Below are positions 1 to 8,786 of a stretch of 64,000 nucleotides of DNA, piece by piece. The stretch spans positions 496,001-560,000 of the forward strand of contig NZ_CP059492.1 of NCBI RefSeq assembly GCF_014041995.1, read 5' to 3'. How positions within the stretch are numbered: position 1 is the first letter of the stretch; each line of letters begins with the position of its first letter. This stretch comes from Changpingibacter yushuensis. Lineage in GTDB: Bacteria; Actinomycetota; Actinomycetes; Actinomycetales; Actinomycetaceae. The notes under the pieces are model-generated. The model had not been told where the DNA came from. It saw nothing but the letters and a program-made list of their open reading frames with translations, and did no database searches. The position numbers and the translations under genes were made by a program.

Positions 1-1
1 T

Positions 2-571
2 CCCACCTCTGGAGCTATCTCAATTGATGGTGTGGATGTTCGAGATATGACTTCACGGAACCTTGCCGAACTCGTGGGCGTGGTGAGCCAAGAGACCTAC
101 CTGATACATGCGTCGATTCGTGAGAACTTGCTGCTCGGTAGCCGTGAGGCCTCCGAAGATCAGATGTGGGATGCACTCCAGACTGCTCAGATTGGTCAGA
201 TGATCAGTGAGTTGCCCGACGGTCTGGACACGGTAGTGGGTGCACGCGGCTACCGCTTTTCTGGGGGAGAGCAACAGCGTCTATCTATTGCACGAACACT
301 CTTGCGCAACCCACGCATCCTCATACTTGATGAGGCCACCAGCGCTCTGGACAACGCCACCGAGGCGCAAGTCCAGGCGGCGCTCGAGGCGCTCGCGGTG
401 GGCCGCACCACGGTGACGATTGCGCACAGGCTCTCCACTGTGGAGTCAGCCGATCAGGTTGTTGTCCTGAAAGACGGGCACATTGTGGAAAGAGGTAGCG
501 CGCACGAGCTGAGGCAGCAGCATGGGTTGTTCGCCTCGCTTAGCGGTTCAGCCAGTGGACCGTCCGACTGA
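2..571 (+). CDS. ABC exporter ATPase domain (3' part, truncated by window start)
   Basis: The C-terminal part of a nucleotide-binding domain, open from base 2, so the gene begins upstream of the window. Visible in order: Q-loop (VSQETYL, about residue 27 of the visible part), signature FSGGEQQR (about 86), Walker B ILILDEATSALD (about 106) and H-loop TIAHR (about 139). This set and the short C-terminal tail fit the fused membrane-plus-ATPase exporters (type IV ABC, MsbA/LmrA-like) that export drugs, lipids or peptides. The missing N-terminal half should hold six membrane helices and Walker A. Substrate cannot be judged. The stop codon lies inside a 16-bp tandem repeat. Confidence 0.9.
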   Translation, partial: PTSGAISIDGVDVRDMTSRNLAELVGVVSQETYLIHASIRENLLLGSREASEDQMWDALQTAQIGQMISELPDGLDTVVGARGYRFSGGEQQRLSIARTLLRNPRILILDEATSALDNATEAQVQAALEALAVGRTTVTIAHRLSTVESADQVVVLKDGHIVERGSAHELRQQHGLFASLSGSASGPSD

Positions 572-622
572 TGGGCCGTCCAGCTGATGCGCCGTCCAGC
601 TGATGCGCCGTCCATCTAGTGG
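559..622. repeat. 16-bp tandem repeat, about 4 units
   Basis: Four consecutive 16-bp units related to GCCGTCCAGCTGATGC. The two central units are identical and the outer two are diverged. The first unit covers the stop codon of the ABC exporter gene, so the repeat probably grew from the gene's 3' end. No coding role is seen. Confidence 0.85.
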
Positions 623-640
623 GGTTGGCGAGTAGGTTGC

Positions 641-865
641 ATGCCGGCGGTTGTGGCAGGTACTGCGGAGGGCAGTTTGCGATTCGAACAGGAGAACCTC
701 GCGCATAGTGCAACCATATCCGGCACCATTGGATCAACGGATCAACGGATCAACGGATCAACGGATCAACGGATCAACGGATCAACGGATCAACGGATCA
801 ACGGATCAACGGATCAACGGATCAACGGATCAACGGATCAACGGATCAACGGTGAGGCACGATGA
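641..865 (+). CDS. possible leader ORF reading through the octanucleotide repeat
   Basis: A 74-codon frame with an ATG start and a weak AGTAGGT ribosome-site-like sequence 5 bases before it. Its second half is encoded by the GGATCAAC repeat and reads as a repeating eight-residue peptide (INGSTDQR). The stop codon TGA (863-865) overlaps the ATG (862-864) of the next gene as ATGA, the usual arrangement for translational coupling. Because the unit is 8 bp, gain or loss of one unit shifts this frame and breaks the overlap. This could be chance; no family is recognised. The open frame and the overlap are directly visible; its translation is inference. Confidence 0.35.
   Translation: MPAVVAGTAEGSLRFEQENLAHSATISGTIGSTDQRINGSTDQRINGSTDQRINGSTDQRINGSTDQRINGEAR
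731..852. repeat. octanucleotide microsatellite (GGATCAAC), about 15 copies
   Basis: Perfect head-to-tail copies of GGATCAAC over about 122 bp (15 full units plus two bases). The array ends 9 bases before the start codon of the downstream membrane-protein gene. There are no spacers, so it is not CRISPR. Perfect arrays of this length are prone to slipped-strand copy-number change, a common basis of phase variation in host-associated bacteria. Confidence 0.97.
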
Positions 866-1539
866 GCGCGAATGGAGTGGCAGAGACATCTGCCACCGAA
901 AGTGCGGCTGTTCCCAGCAGGGATCCCGAATATCGCTGGAATCTCCTGTCCGCCATCGTCCTTTCATTGGCGACTCTCGCTTCGGCTTGGTGTGGCTTTC
1001 AAGCATCGTTGTGGAATCACGTCTACTCGCATGAGTCTCGTGCTGCCACAGGAGAGAGGTTTGAGTCTGAGCGGCAGTCGGCAATCGCTGATCGCCAGCT
1101 TTCCAACGATCTCTCGATCTTTTCGCTGTGGCTCGAGGCGAAGGTTTCAGAGAATGAGGTCCTAGCTTCGGAAGTTGAGCAGAGATTTCAGCCGCATTTT
1201 CAGGAGGCTTTCGATACCTGGATTGCATTTCCAGTGGAAGCGGGCATGCACGTCCCCGCGGGTAAACCATTTGAGCAGGCCGAATATGTTCTGCCTACGC
1301 AGAAAGAAGCAGATGCAGCAACTGCTCGTGCCGAAGAGGCCCTTGCGGCAGCGGACTTCGCCAGCGAAGCTAGCAATAGTTATGTGCTGAACTCTCTGCT
1401 CTTTGCATCCGTCTTGTTCTTGGCAGGCATTGCGTCCAAGCTTTCGCTCCCGCGCATGTCCCACGGCGTTGTTGTGGTGGCTGGGGTTGTGATGGCCGTA
1501 AGTATTGCCCTACTTCTCACGCAACCCGTGAGATTCTAA
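862..1539 (+). CDS. membrane protein of unknown function behind a phase-variable-type repeat
   Basis: A 225-residue protein with one hydrophobic segment near residues 30-50, a long polar, partly charged middle (about 55-165) and two or three hydrophobic segments in the last 60 residues. This layout resembles DUF4337-type small membrane proteins, but the match is only topological. The start ATG has a short GAGG (854-857) directly before it. The gene sits immediately behind about 15 GGATCAAC units, and its start overlaps the stop of a possible leader frame, so its expression could vary with repeat number. It converges on the NCS1 permease gene across a strong terminator hairpin. Function unknown. 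Confidence 0.75.
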   Translation: MSANGVAETSATESAAVPSRDPEYRWNLLSAIVLSLATLASAWCGFQASLWNHVYSHESRAATGERFESERQSAIADRQLSNDLSIFSLWLEAKVSENEVLASEVEQRFQPHFQEAFDTWIAFPVEAGMHVPAGKPFEQAEYVLPTQKEADAATARAEEALAAADFASEASNSYVLNSLLFASVLFLAGIASKLSLPRMSHGVVVVAGVVMAVSIALLLTQPVRF

Positions 1540-1551
1540 CTGAGTTACGCA

Positions 1552-1595
1552 GTTCGGCCACCCACTCCGCCTAGTGGTGGAGCAGGTGGCCGAAC
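1552..1595. terminator. bidirectional terminator hairpin
   Basis: An 11-bp perfect inverted repeat, GTTCGGCCACC (1552-1562) against GGTGGCCGAAC (1585-1595), with further pairing inside the loop. It lies between two convergent genes (862-1539 forward, 1608-3113 reverse) and can serve both. Confidence 0.8.
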
Positions 1596-1607
1596 ATCCC
1601 ATCATGC

Positions 1608-3113
1608 CTATTCGCTGACTTGCAGATACTCTTCCTGCGAGGCCTCTTGGCCTGCCACCCGCGAGGCGCTGAGAAGGTAATAGCCGAGGAAGCCGATGAT
1701 CAACGCGATGATCACACCGATGTTGCCGGAAGCCCACACGCCATCCTTGCCACCGATGATGCCCAACAGGTAACCCTGCCAATCGTTCCACGAGGCGTCG
1801 GAGTACCCGTTAACTACTAGGCCCCAGCCAATGATGCACGCGGCGGCCATAAGGATAAGCGCGCTCCAATTGAATGCCCCATAGCGTCCAGAGGAGTTAA
1901 AGAGTGCGAACTCGTCGTAGCTCTTCTTGCGCAGTGCGATGTCCGCCATCATGATTCCAGCCCAAGCTGCAAGGGGAACACCGAGCGTGACAAGGAATGA
2001 CTGGAATGGCCCGATGAAGGTGGGCGAGAAGAACACCACGTAGATAGTTCCCAATGTGAGGATCGTGCCGTCAATGAGCGAAGCGACTGGCCGGGGGATC
2101 TTGATGCCCAAGGTCAGCAGGGTAAGTCCGGAGGAGTAGATGCCATTGATGGCACCTGAAAGAAGGGAAAGGATCGCGGTGATAAGGAAGGGAATAAGGA
2201 ACCATGTGGGCAACAGCGTGGCGAGTGCACCAACCGGGTCCATCCCGATGTTTTCTGACAGCTCGGCCGATGAACCGGCAAGCATGAGTCCAAAGGTAAT
2301 GAGTACTACTGGGCCTAGCGATCCACCAAAAGTGTTCCAGAAGATAATTGAGGAACCGCGTGCCTCGCGTGACTGGTAGCGTGACCAGTCCGCAGCGATG
2401 TTCACCCAGCCGAGTCCCATTCCGGTCATAACCATGGTCATTCCACCGATCATGGCGGGGAATGATCCAGCCGGGATGGAAGTGAGGGTAGGCCAGTCGA
2501 TGCTTGGAATAACTAGGATGATGTAGATGATAGTGGTGATGCCGGTCAGCCAGGTGAGCACGGCCTGCATCCGCATAATGATGTGGTAGCCGGCTACGGC
2601 TCCCAGAACAATCAGTATGGCCACCACGATTGCCGCCACGATTTCGATGGCTGTGTGATCGCTGCCCACCCAGCCGAGGCGTTCAAAGATCGTTGCGGTG
2701 GCGAGTACTGCGGTGATTGCGAGTGAAGTTTCCCAGCCAATAGACGTCAGCCAGGAAATGACGCCCGGAACCTTTGCGCCTTGTACTCCAAACGCGGAGC
2801 GTGACATCACCATGGTGGGAACCGAGCCACGCTTGCCACCCAGTGCGATCACGCCGCAGATGGCGAAGGAAAGGATCGCGCCGATCACCGCGACGATCGT
2901 GGCTTGCCAGAATGAGATTCCAAAGCCCAGCACCCACGCTCCGTAACTCATGCCAAACACGGAGATATTGGAGGCGAACCAAGGCAGAAAGAGATTGCGT
3001 GGTTTGGCGGTTCGTTCGGATTCGTTGACGATTTCGATTCCGGTGAGTTCGATTCTGCCGCGAGTTTGAGGCGCGGTTGGTAGGTCGGGTAGGAGTGAAT
3101 CGTTGTGGCTCAT
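1608..3113 (-). CDS. NCS1-family cytosine/purine permease
   Basis: A 501-residue integral membrane protein with about twelve hydrophobic segments. The N-terminus (IELTGIEIVNESERTAKPRNL followed by a Trp/Phe-rich first helix) and the motif GKRGSVPTMVMSRSAFGVQG are typical of nucleobase:cation symporter-1 proteins (CodB-like), which import cytosine, purines, hydantoins or thiamine by proton or sodium symport. The start at 3113 is preferred over an upstream ATG because AAGGA lies about 6 bases before it. It stands alone, with no deaminase or hydantoinase nearby, so the substrate is open. It is divergent from the YhgE/Pip operon. Confidence 0.9.
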   Translation of the reverse strand: MSHNDSLLPDLPTAPQTRGRIELTGIEIVNESERTAKPRNLFLPWFASNISVFGMSYGAWVLGFGISFWQATIVAVIGAILSFAICGVIALGGKRGSVPTMVMSRSAFGVQGAKVPGVISWLTSIGWETSLAITAVLATATIFERLGWVGSDHTAIEIVAAIVVAILIVLGAVAGYHIIMRMQAVLTWLTGITTIIYIILVIPSIDWPTLTSIPAGSFPAMIGGMTMVMTGMGLGWVNIAADWSRYQSREARGSSIIFWNTFGGSLGPVVLITFGLMLAGSSAELSENIGMDPVGALATLLPTWFLIPFLITAILSLLSGAINGIYSSGLTLLTLGIKIPRPVASLIDGTILTLGTIYVVFFSPTFIGPFQSFLVTLGVPLAAWAGIMMADIALRKKSYDEFALFNSSGRYGAFNWSALILMAAACIIGWGLVVNGYSDASWNDWQGYLLGIIGGKDGVWASGNIGVIIALIIGFLGYYLLSASRVAGQEASQEEYLQVSE

Positions 3114-3345
3114 TAGTATTCCTTCACGATGGGCCCTAGTGTGCAATTGCCACGTTACTCATTCTGTGCGGTGGAATCGTCTTTTGGACACGAGGGTCGA
3201 AACGATCAGAGTGGATGTGACATTAGCCTAGTGGCTTGTTGAGCACAGTATGCTCGGGCGTAGGCTTGAATGATCAAATCGCAGGTAGCGATGCTCTACC
3301 ACAGCTCCCGCGCTCTCCCACATGGCGCCGGCATGGAGGAACCTG

Positions 3346-6021
3346 ATGAGGAACATCTGGCATGTATTTCGGCGGGATCTCCGGCGTATCCTCATAGTTC
3401 CCCAAGCATGGATCATCTTGTTGGGCCTGATCGTTACACCCGCGCTCTATGCGTGGGTAAACGTCATCGCGTTCTGGGATCCTTACAGCAAGACTGCCAA
3501 TATCAGCGTTGCGGTAACTAACCTCGATGAGGGCGCCACTTCCGAGCTGACGGGCGACGTAAACGTGGGTGCCCAAGTAGTTGAAGAACTCAAGCAAAAC
3601 GACCAACTTGGCTGGACCTTCGTGGATGAGGATGAGGCAGAGGCCCGGGTCAAGCGCGGAGATAGCTACGCGGCAATTGTGATCCCCGCAGATTTCTCTT
3701 CCAACCTTCTCAGTATCACTTCGGGAGACTTCACCCAGCCTAAAGTTGAGTACTTTGTCAATGAGAAGGCGAACGCAGTTGCTCCGAAACTGACGGACGT
3801 GGGCGCGCAGACCCTGGTTCAGCAGATTACGAGTTCCTTTACGGCAACTGTTGCTGAAGCCGCAGCCGATGCCCTCAGTGACGTGGGGACGGACGCCCAA
3901 GATAAGCTCGAGGAAGGCCAGCGCACAGCGTTACAGACGTTGGATGAGGCGTCGTCGTCGATCGAAGAAGGCAAACAGAGCCTCCAAGAGCTTCAAGATG
4001 ACCTCGCAACGGCGCGTGAGAATCTAACAGATGCTAAGGCCACCTTGGCCGACGTTGATACCGCTCTTCAAGCCTCCCAGAAGGCTATTTCGCAGAGTCA
4101 GGCAATCGCGGCTCAGGCGCAACAGGATCTGACCACGTTTGGCTCGCAGTTCAGTTCTTCTTTTGCGGACGCCACGCGGATCTTGGCGAACGTTTCTTCC
4201 CAATCACAAGGGGGATTGGCGGACCTCAATGTGGCGTTGCAAGGGGCAAATACGCACGTTGGGACTGCGATCGACGGCGTCGCTGCGGTAGTCGAATCGA
4301 ATGGGAGAGCGATCGACCAGATCCAAGAACTCATCAGCAATGGTGGGCTAGATCCGGCGGTCGTGACGCAACTCAATCAGGTACTCGACGCTCTCAATGA
4401 TAGGAATGCCGCCGATCAGGAGTTGCTGACGTCCCTTCAAGCCCTCGATCTAGGTGGTACATCGAATGATGCCGTCCAGGCCGTGGCAGATGCTGCTACA
4501 GCACTCGATTCCGCACTTCAGAACACCTCATCCAACGCGGACACGGTGCGTGACCTACTCCTAGACGGCATGCCAAAGCTCAATCAGCAGCTGAGCACGC
4601 TATCGGGCAGTGCCAGCGGATTCGCGGCGGCCCTCCAAGCGCAGCGTTCGCAACTGGCCTCGGCCTCAGGTTTGCTCGATTCTTTGGACAGTCAGCTCGC
4701 CGATACCAGCACTGCGCTGGGCGGAATGATGGACAACCTTTCGGGCTTCCAGGACAGCCTTGGAACGTTGCGTACGGACGTGGTGGCGCTCGGTTCGGCG
4801 TCGGTCTGGGATCAACTGAACTCAATCACTAACTTGAACGCGCAACAAATCGCCTCCTTCATGACGTCACCGGTCGAGGTCAATGAAAAAGTCGTGTTCC
4901 CCGTCAATTCCTACGGCTCCGGAATGGCTGCGCTCTTCACCAACCTTTCGTTGTGGATTGGTGCCTTTGTCCTCATGGTCATCATGAAGTTGGAGGTCGA
5001 CGACGAAGGCGTGCCCGGCCTGACCGTGCGCCAGGCGTACTTGGGTCGGTGGCTGTTACTTGCAGTCATCAGCGCACTGCAGGGATTGCTGGTCACATTT
5101 GGCAACCTCATTATCGGAGTGCAGACGGTCAATCCAGTAGCGTTTGTGGCTACAGGTGTGTTCATTGCATTGACATATCTGAGCATCATCTATGCGCTAT
5201 CTGTGACATTTGCACACATAGGCAAGGGGCTTTGCGTGATCTTCGTGATTGTGCAGATTCCAGGTGCTTCAGGTCTGTATCCCATCGAAATGATGCCGTC
5301 CTTCTTCCAGAATCTCTATCCGTTCTTCCCATTCACATATGGGATCGACGCGATGCGTGAGACGATTGCAGGTTTCTACGACGGCCATTACTGGCAGCGG
5401 CTGAGTGTGTTGACGCTATTCGTTGCGGCTGCGTTCATCTTGGGCTTGCTGCTGCGCTCAAAGCTTGTCACCATCACGCGGCTCTTCAACAAGGGCATCG
5501 TTGAAACGAATCTTCTTGTGGCGGAAGAAGTGAACGATTCGGGCACTTACAGGCTTTCACAGGCTCTGCGTTCGCTGGCTAACCGGGAGGATTATCGCCA
5601 CAGGCTAGAACGCCGGGCCGCCACTTTTGCTCGCTACTATCCACGTTTGCGACGCGGAGGTTTGATCGCGGGCTTCATAATGCCCGTCGTGTTGACGCTC
5701 ATCCCCGCCTCGGATCCTTCTGTGAAGGCACTGGTGTTGGGCTTGTGGGTAGCCTGGTTCCTCCTGCTCTTCGGCTATCTCATAGTGATTGAGTACATTC
5801 GTGATGCGATCGAAGATGGGCTCGAACTAACCAACATGCCAGATAACGAACTGCATCAGGCGATCGAGGGACGAAGGAAGAGAAGACCGGCGGGTCAGAC
5901 GAAGCTTCACCCCTTGATTGAGGGATCTGAGACAACCCAGAGTTCGGAGGCAACTGAGGTTGCACAAGATACTCACCGCCCGGAAGAAGCTGCCAGCTCG
6001 AAAGAAGTTGATGCCAAGTGA
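3346..6021 (+). CDS. YhgE/Pip family membrane protein (large copy)
   Basis: An 891-residue protein starting at ATG 3346 with GGAGGA 5 bases upstream. It has an N-terminal membrane helix (about 20-45), then a family region with the motif DEG around residue 60, a long extracytoplasmic Ala/Gln/Ser-rich coiled-coil-like domain (about 180-500), and a C-terminal block of five to six helices resembling ABC-2 permeases. An additional helical pair and charged tail follow at about residues 760-890. YhgE/Pip proteins include the phage infection protein of Lactococcus and are related in layout to EsaA of type VII secretion, but their biochemical role is unclear. The stop overlaps the next start by 4 bp, implying coupled translation. 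Confidence 0.9.
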   Translation: MRNIWHVFRRDLRRILIVPQAWIILLGLIVTPALYAWVNVIAFWDPYSKTANISVAVTNLDEGATSELTGDVNVGAQVVEELKQNDQLGWTFVDEDEAEARVKRGDSYAAIVIPADFSSNLLSITSGDFTQPKVEYFVNEKANAVAPKLTDVGAQTLVQQITSSFTATVAEAAADALSDVGTDAQDKLEEGQRTALQTLDEASSSIEEGKQSLQELQDDLATARENLTDAKATLADVDTALQASQKAISQSQAIAAQAQQDLTTFGSQFSSSFADATRILANVSSQSQGGLADLNVALQGANTHVGTAIDGVAAVVESNGRAIDQIQELISNGGLDPAVVTQLNQVLDALNDRNAADQELLTSLQALDLGGTSNDAVQAVADAATALDSALQNTSSNADTVRDLLLDGMPKLNQQLSTLSGSASGFAAALQAQRSQLASASGLLDSLDSQLADTSTALGGMMDNLSGFQDSLGTLRTDVVALGSASVWDQLNSITNLNAQQIASFMTSPVEVNEKVVFPVNSYGSGMAALFTNLSLWIGAFVLMVIMKLEVDDEGVPGLTVRQAYLGRWLLLAVISALQGLLVTFGNLIIGVQTVNPVAFVATGVFIALTYLSIIYALSVTFAHIGKGLCVIFVIVQIPGASGLYPIEMMPSFFQNLYPFFPFTYGIDAMRETIAGFYDGHYWQRLSVLTLFVAAAFILGLLLRSKLVTITRLFNKGIVETNLLVAEEVNDSGTYRLSQALRSLANREDYRHRLERRAATFARYYPRLRRGGLIAGFIMPVVLTLIPASDPSVKALVLGLWVAWFLLLFGYLIVIEYIRDAIEDGLELTNMPDNELHQAIEGRRKRRPAGQTKLHPLIEGSETTQSSEATEVAQDTHRPEEAASSKEVDAK

Positions 6022-8198
6022 AGGGCGCATGGAGTATTTTCCGGCGGGACATCGCTCAGGCCACCAAGAACACAATGGCAGTTGTTGTGGTGGTCGGCTT
6101 GGCGATCCTTCCGTCCTTGTTCACATGGTTCAACGTGATCGCGAGCTGGGATCCCCTGAAGAACACTCAGGGGCTCACGGTGGCTGTGGCCAACAGGGAC
6201 GAAGGCTACAAGAGCGATCTGATCCCAATTCAGATCAACATTGGCGACCAAGTGGTTTCTGCCTTGCGCGCGAATGAGGATCTGGATTGGGTTGTGACCA
6301 GCGAGGATGCTGCTATTGATGGCACGAAATCCGGCAAGTTCTATGCTGCGATCGTGCTTCCGGCGTCGTTCAGCCAGGACATGCTCACGTTCTATGCCGA
6401 CGGCGGCACGCGCACGGCTATCGATTACTACACGAACGAGAAGAAGAACTCGCTGGCTCCAAAGATCACTGGGCAGGGGGCCAGTACCCTTTCTGCGCAA
6501 ATAAACAAAGTGTTCACACAGACGATCAGTGAGATCGCCGTGGGAATCTTGTCTGATCTTTCCGAGTACCTGAACTCTGCCGATACCAAGGTTCTGCTCA
6601 GTCAGCTTCAGGCTCAGGTGGGTCAGACCTCCACGCAACTTCGTTCGGCATCCACAAATATCGGAGCGTTCTCCTCCATTGTGGGATCCAGCCAGGGGCT
6701 CGTGACCAGCGCAGCGAACCTCGTGAAAGGAACCTCCGCGGCGCTCAACGATTCGTCCGCCGCTGTGGGAAGTGCTGTGAGCAGCGTAGGTACCGTTAAG
6801 TCCACCATCGATTCGGTCGCTGACGGTTTGAGTGACGCCCTCGCTTCGAGTGTTGCGAGCTACGAATCGCTCGGAAAGCAAGTGGATGTGGCATTCTCAG
6901 CTGCCCAGAACAGCGTGGAAGCGCAGGCTGGCGTGCTTGATGCCCTCTCCGATCGGGTTCAGGCCCAGATTGATGCCTATGAGGAGTTGCGTTCGACGTT
7001 GGTTGACGACGTCGCACCCGTGCTTCCAGATGGTGCACTCGATCCGGTGCTCGCGATCCTTGATGGAGCCGTCTCGCGTCAGGAGGCCGTGAAGGACGGT
7101 CTGGATAACGCTGCTGCTGCCCTGCGTTCGGGTGTAGCGAACTCGCAGGATACTCACGATGCGCTCAATGATGCGATCTCACAAGCCAAGCAGAGCGTTA
7201 CAGATCTGAGCGATGAGTACACGAATAATCTCAAGGGGAGCCTCCAAGACCTTGCCAGTACGCTCAACACCGCGCTGACCTCAATCGCTGGCATCGGCGA
7301 TGATGCGAACTCCGCGGTGGACAGACTCTCCGGGGCCGGAGATTCCATCAACGATCAGCTTTCCAGTGCGCAGGAAGTCATGACGCACCTGCAGGACAAG
7401 CTAGATGATGCCGCAAGCACGTTCGACTCTGTGAGCGATGCACTTGAGGCCGCCAGTTCGTCTGGCGATCTCAGCCAGCTGGAGCAGATCGTTGGCGCGA
7501 ACCCAGATACACTCGCTGCTTCACTTGCCTCGCCTATTGGCCTCGAACGCACAGCTGTGTTCCCAGTGGCAAACTTCGGTAGCTCGATGGCGCCGCTGTA
7601 CTCTGTGCTGGCGTTCTGGGTGGGTGCACTCCTCATGTCAGTGGGCATCAAAGTCAGCGTGGCCAACACAGACGTGCCAGGTGGAGAGAAGCTGACATCG
7701 AATGAGAAGTTCTTTGGCCGCTACGGAATCTTTGCTGCCATGGGATTGGCTCAGAGTACGTTGCTAGGGCTTGGGAACCTATTCTTTGTTGGAGTGCAAG
7801 CTGTGCACCCGTGGCTGTATATGTTGGCTGGCTGGACCACATCACTTGTGTTCACTTTCCTCATATACACGCTAGTGGTGGCATTCGGAAGTGCCGGAAA
7901 AGCCGTTGGGGTGTTCCTCTTGGTGATCCAAATATCGGGAGCTGGGGCTGCCTATCCGCTTCAACTTCTGCCCGAATGGTTCCAACACATCAGCAAGTTC
8001 CTGCCTGCGACATATGCCGTTGAGGCGTATCGATCAGCGATCGCTGGAATCTACCATGCCGACTTCTGGAAGGCACTTGGCTTCCTCGTGTTGTTTGTGA
8101 TTCCGGCGCTGATCCTTGGCCTGTATCTGCGTAAGCCACTTGTAGGCTTCAACAGGCGCACAGCCGAGGCCCTAGAGTCCACAAAGGTGATGGGGTAG
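6018..8198 (+). CDS. YhgE/Pip family membrane protein (second copy)
   Basis: A 726-residue paralogue of the preceding protein, starting with GTG inside the GTGA overlap of the upstream stop. It shows the same order: N-terminal helix, family motif ANRDEGYKS near residue 57, an Ala/Ser-rich coiled extracytoplasmic region (about 190-490), then an ABC-2-like C-terminal membrane block. It lacks the extra C-terminal extension of its neighbour. Paired YhgE/Pip genes suggest a heteromeric envelope complex. No ESX/WXG100 or FtsK-type ATPase gene is seen nearby, so a link to type VII secretion is unproven. Confidence 0.9.
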   Translation: MKGAWSIFRRDIAQATKNTMAVVVVVGLAILPSLFTWFNVIASWDPLKNTQGLTVAVANRDEGYKSDLIPIQINIGDQVVSALRANEDLDWVVTSEDAAIDGTKSGKFYAAIVLPASFSQDMLTFYADGGTRTAIDYYTNEKKNSLAPKITGQGASTLSAQINKVFTQTISEIAVGILSDLSEYLNSADTKVLLSQLQAQVGQTSTQLRSASTNIGAFSSIVGSSQGLVTSAANLVKGTSAALNDSSAAVGSAVSSVGTVKSTIDSVADGLSDALASSVASYESLGKQVDVAFSAAQNSVEAQAGVLDALSDRVQAQIDAYEELRSTLVDDVAPVLPDGALDPVLAILDGAVSRQEAVKDGLDNAAAALRSGVANSQDTHDALNDAISQAKQSVTDLSDEYTNNLKGSLQDLASTLNTALTSIAGIGDDANSAVDRLSGAGDSINDQLSSAQEVMTHLQDKLDDAASTFDSVSDALEAASSSGDLSQLEQIVGANPDTLAASLASPIGLERTAVFPVANFGSSMAPLYSVLAFWVGALLMSVGIKVSVANTDVPGGEKLTSNEKFFGRYGIFAAMGLAQSTLLGLGNLFFVGVQAVHPWLYMLAGWTTSLVFTFLIYTLVVAFGSAGKAVGVFLLVIQISGAGAAYPLQLLPEWFQHISKFLPATYAVEAYRSAIAGIYHADFWKALGFLVLFVIPALILGLYLRKPLVGFNRRTAEALESTKVMG

Positions 8199-8285
8199 GC
8201 GGGAAACCTGCTGGCGCCTCGCGCGCCTCGGGTTAAGATAAGGGCCTACTGAATCGGATCCTTGCAAGCTAAGGGGGCTGCTGCG

Positions 8286-8693
8286 ATGAGTCGATTTCGT
8301 GTTCATCTCCGGCCTGCTGATGTGGTGGACGTCTTCGTCTACGTTGTGGTCCTTAATCTGGCAGCAGAGTATCTACCCCAGGTAATCACTGAGACCTTCA
8401 CGCTCTCACTGCTCACTGCGGTTCTGCTCAAGCTGATACTTGAAGTAGTTGTGGCGCTCAAGGATCGCGTGAAGGGCCGCTTGAAAGCTGCGACAAGCCT
8501 GACTGGGCGTATCGCTTCAGGAATCTTGTTGTGGGCGTTATTAGTGGGCAGCAAGTTTGCGGCTCTGGAGGCAGTGAGCGTGGCTTTTCAGGGCCAAGTT
8601 CAACTAGGTGGCTTCTTCGCCGTCACCGGACTCATCCTTGCGCTGCTCATATCCCGCGCTGGTGTGAGGCGCCTCCTGAGGGACCTTGACTAG
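8286..8693 (+). CDS. small membrane protein, four helices
   Basis: A 135-residue hydrophobic protein with about four membrane segments and a short basic loop (KDRVKGRLK) in the middle. The ATG at 8286 is chosen because AAGGGGG lies about 8 bases before it. It follows the YhgE/Pip pair on the same strand after 87 bases, so it may be the third gene of that operon. No family is recognised; it could be an accessory subunit or unrelated. Confidence 0.65.
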   Translation: MSRFRVHLRPADVVDVFVYVVVLNLAAEYLPQVITETFTLSLLTAVLLKLILEVVVALKDRVKGRLKAATSLTGRIASGILLWALLVGSKFAALEAVSVAFQGQVQLGGFFAVTGLILALLISRAGVRRLLRDLD

Positions 8694-8724
8694 AGAACCC
8701 TCGCCACATGATGCGGATTACCCC

Positions 8725-8771
8725 TCGCCACTCCTCACCTCTCTTCGCAGCCCGTCGCCACTCCTCACCTC
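8725..8771. repeat. pyrimidine-rich direct repeat, 17 bp x2
   Basis: TCGCCACTCCTCACCTC occurs at 8725-8741 and 8755-8771, period 30, within a C/T-rich stretch between convergent genes. No hairpin was seen; function unknown. Confidence 0.8.
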
Positions 8772-8786
8772 CCACACTTCTCCTCG

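Noticed and set aside
731-852. Array could be taken for a CRISPR or for a repeat-rich protein gene
   Set aside because: Units are 8 bp with no spacers, and the second frame through it (651-1034) overlaps the real gene at 862 in the wrong phase.
3274-3900. 208-codon reverse frame opposite the first YhgE/Pip gene
   Set aside because: Fully within the forward gene and low-complexity in motif terms; no conserved domain.
3346-8198. Type VII secretion locus
   Set aside because: YhgE/Pip proteins resemble EsaA in layout, but no WXG100, EccC/EssC ATPase or mycosin gene is present nearby.
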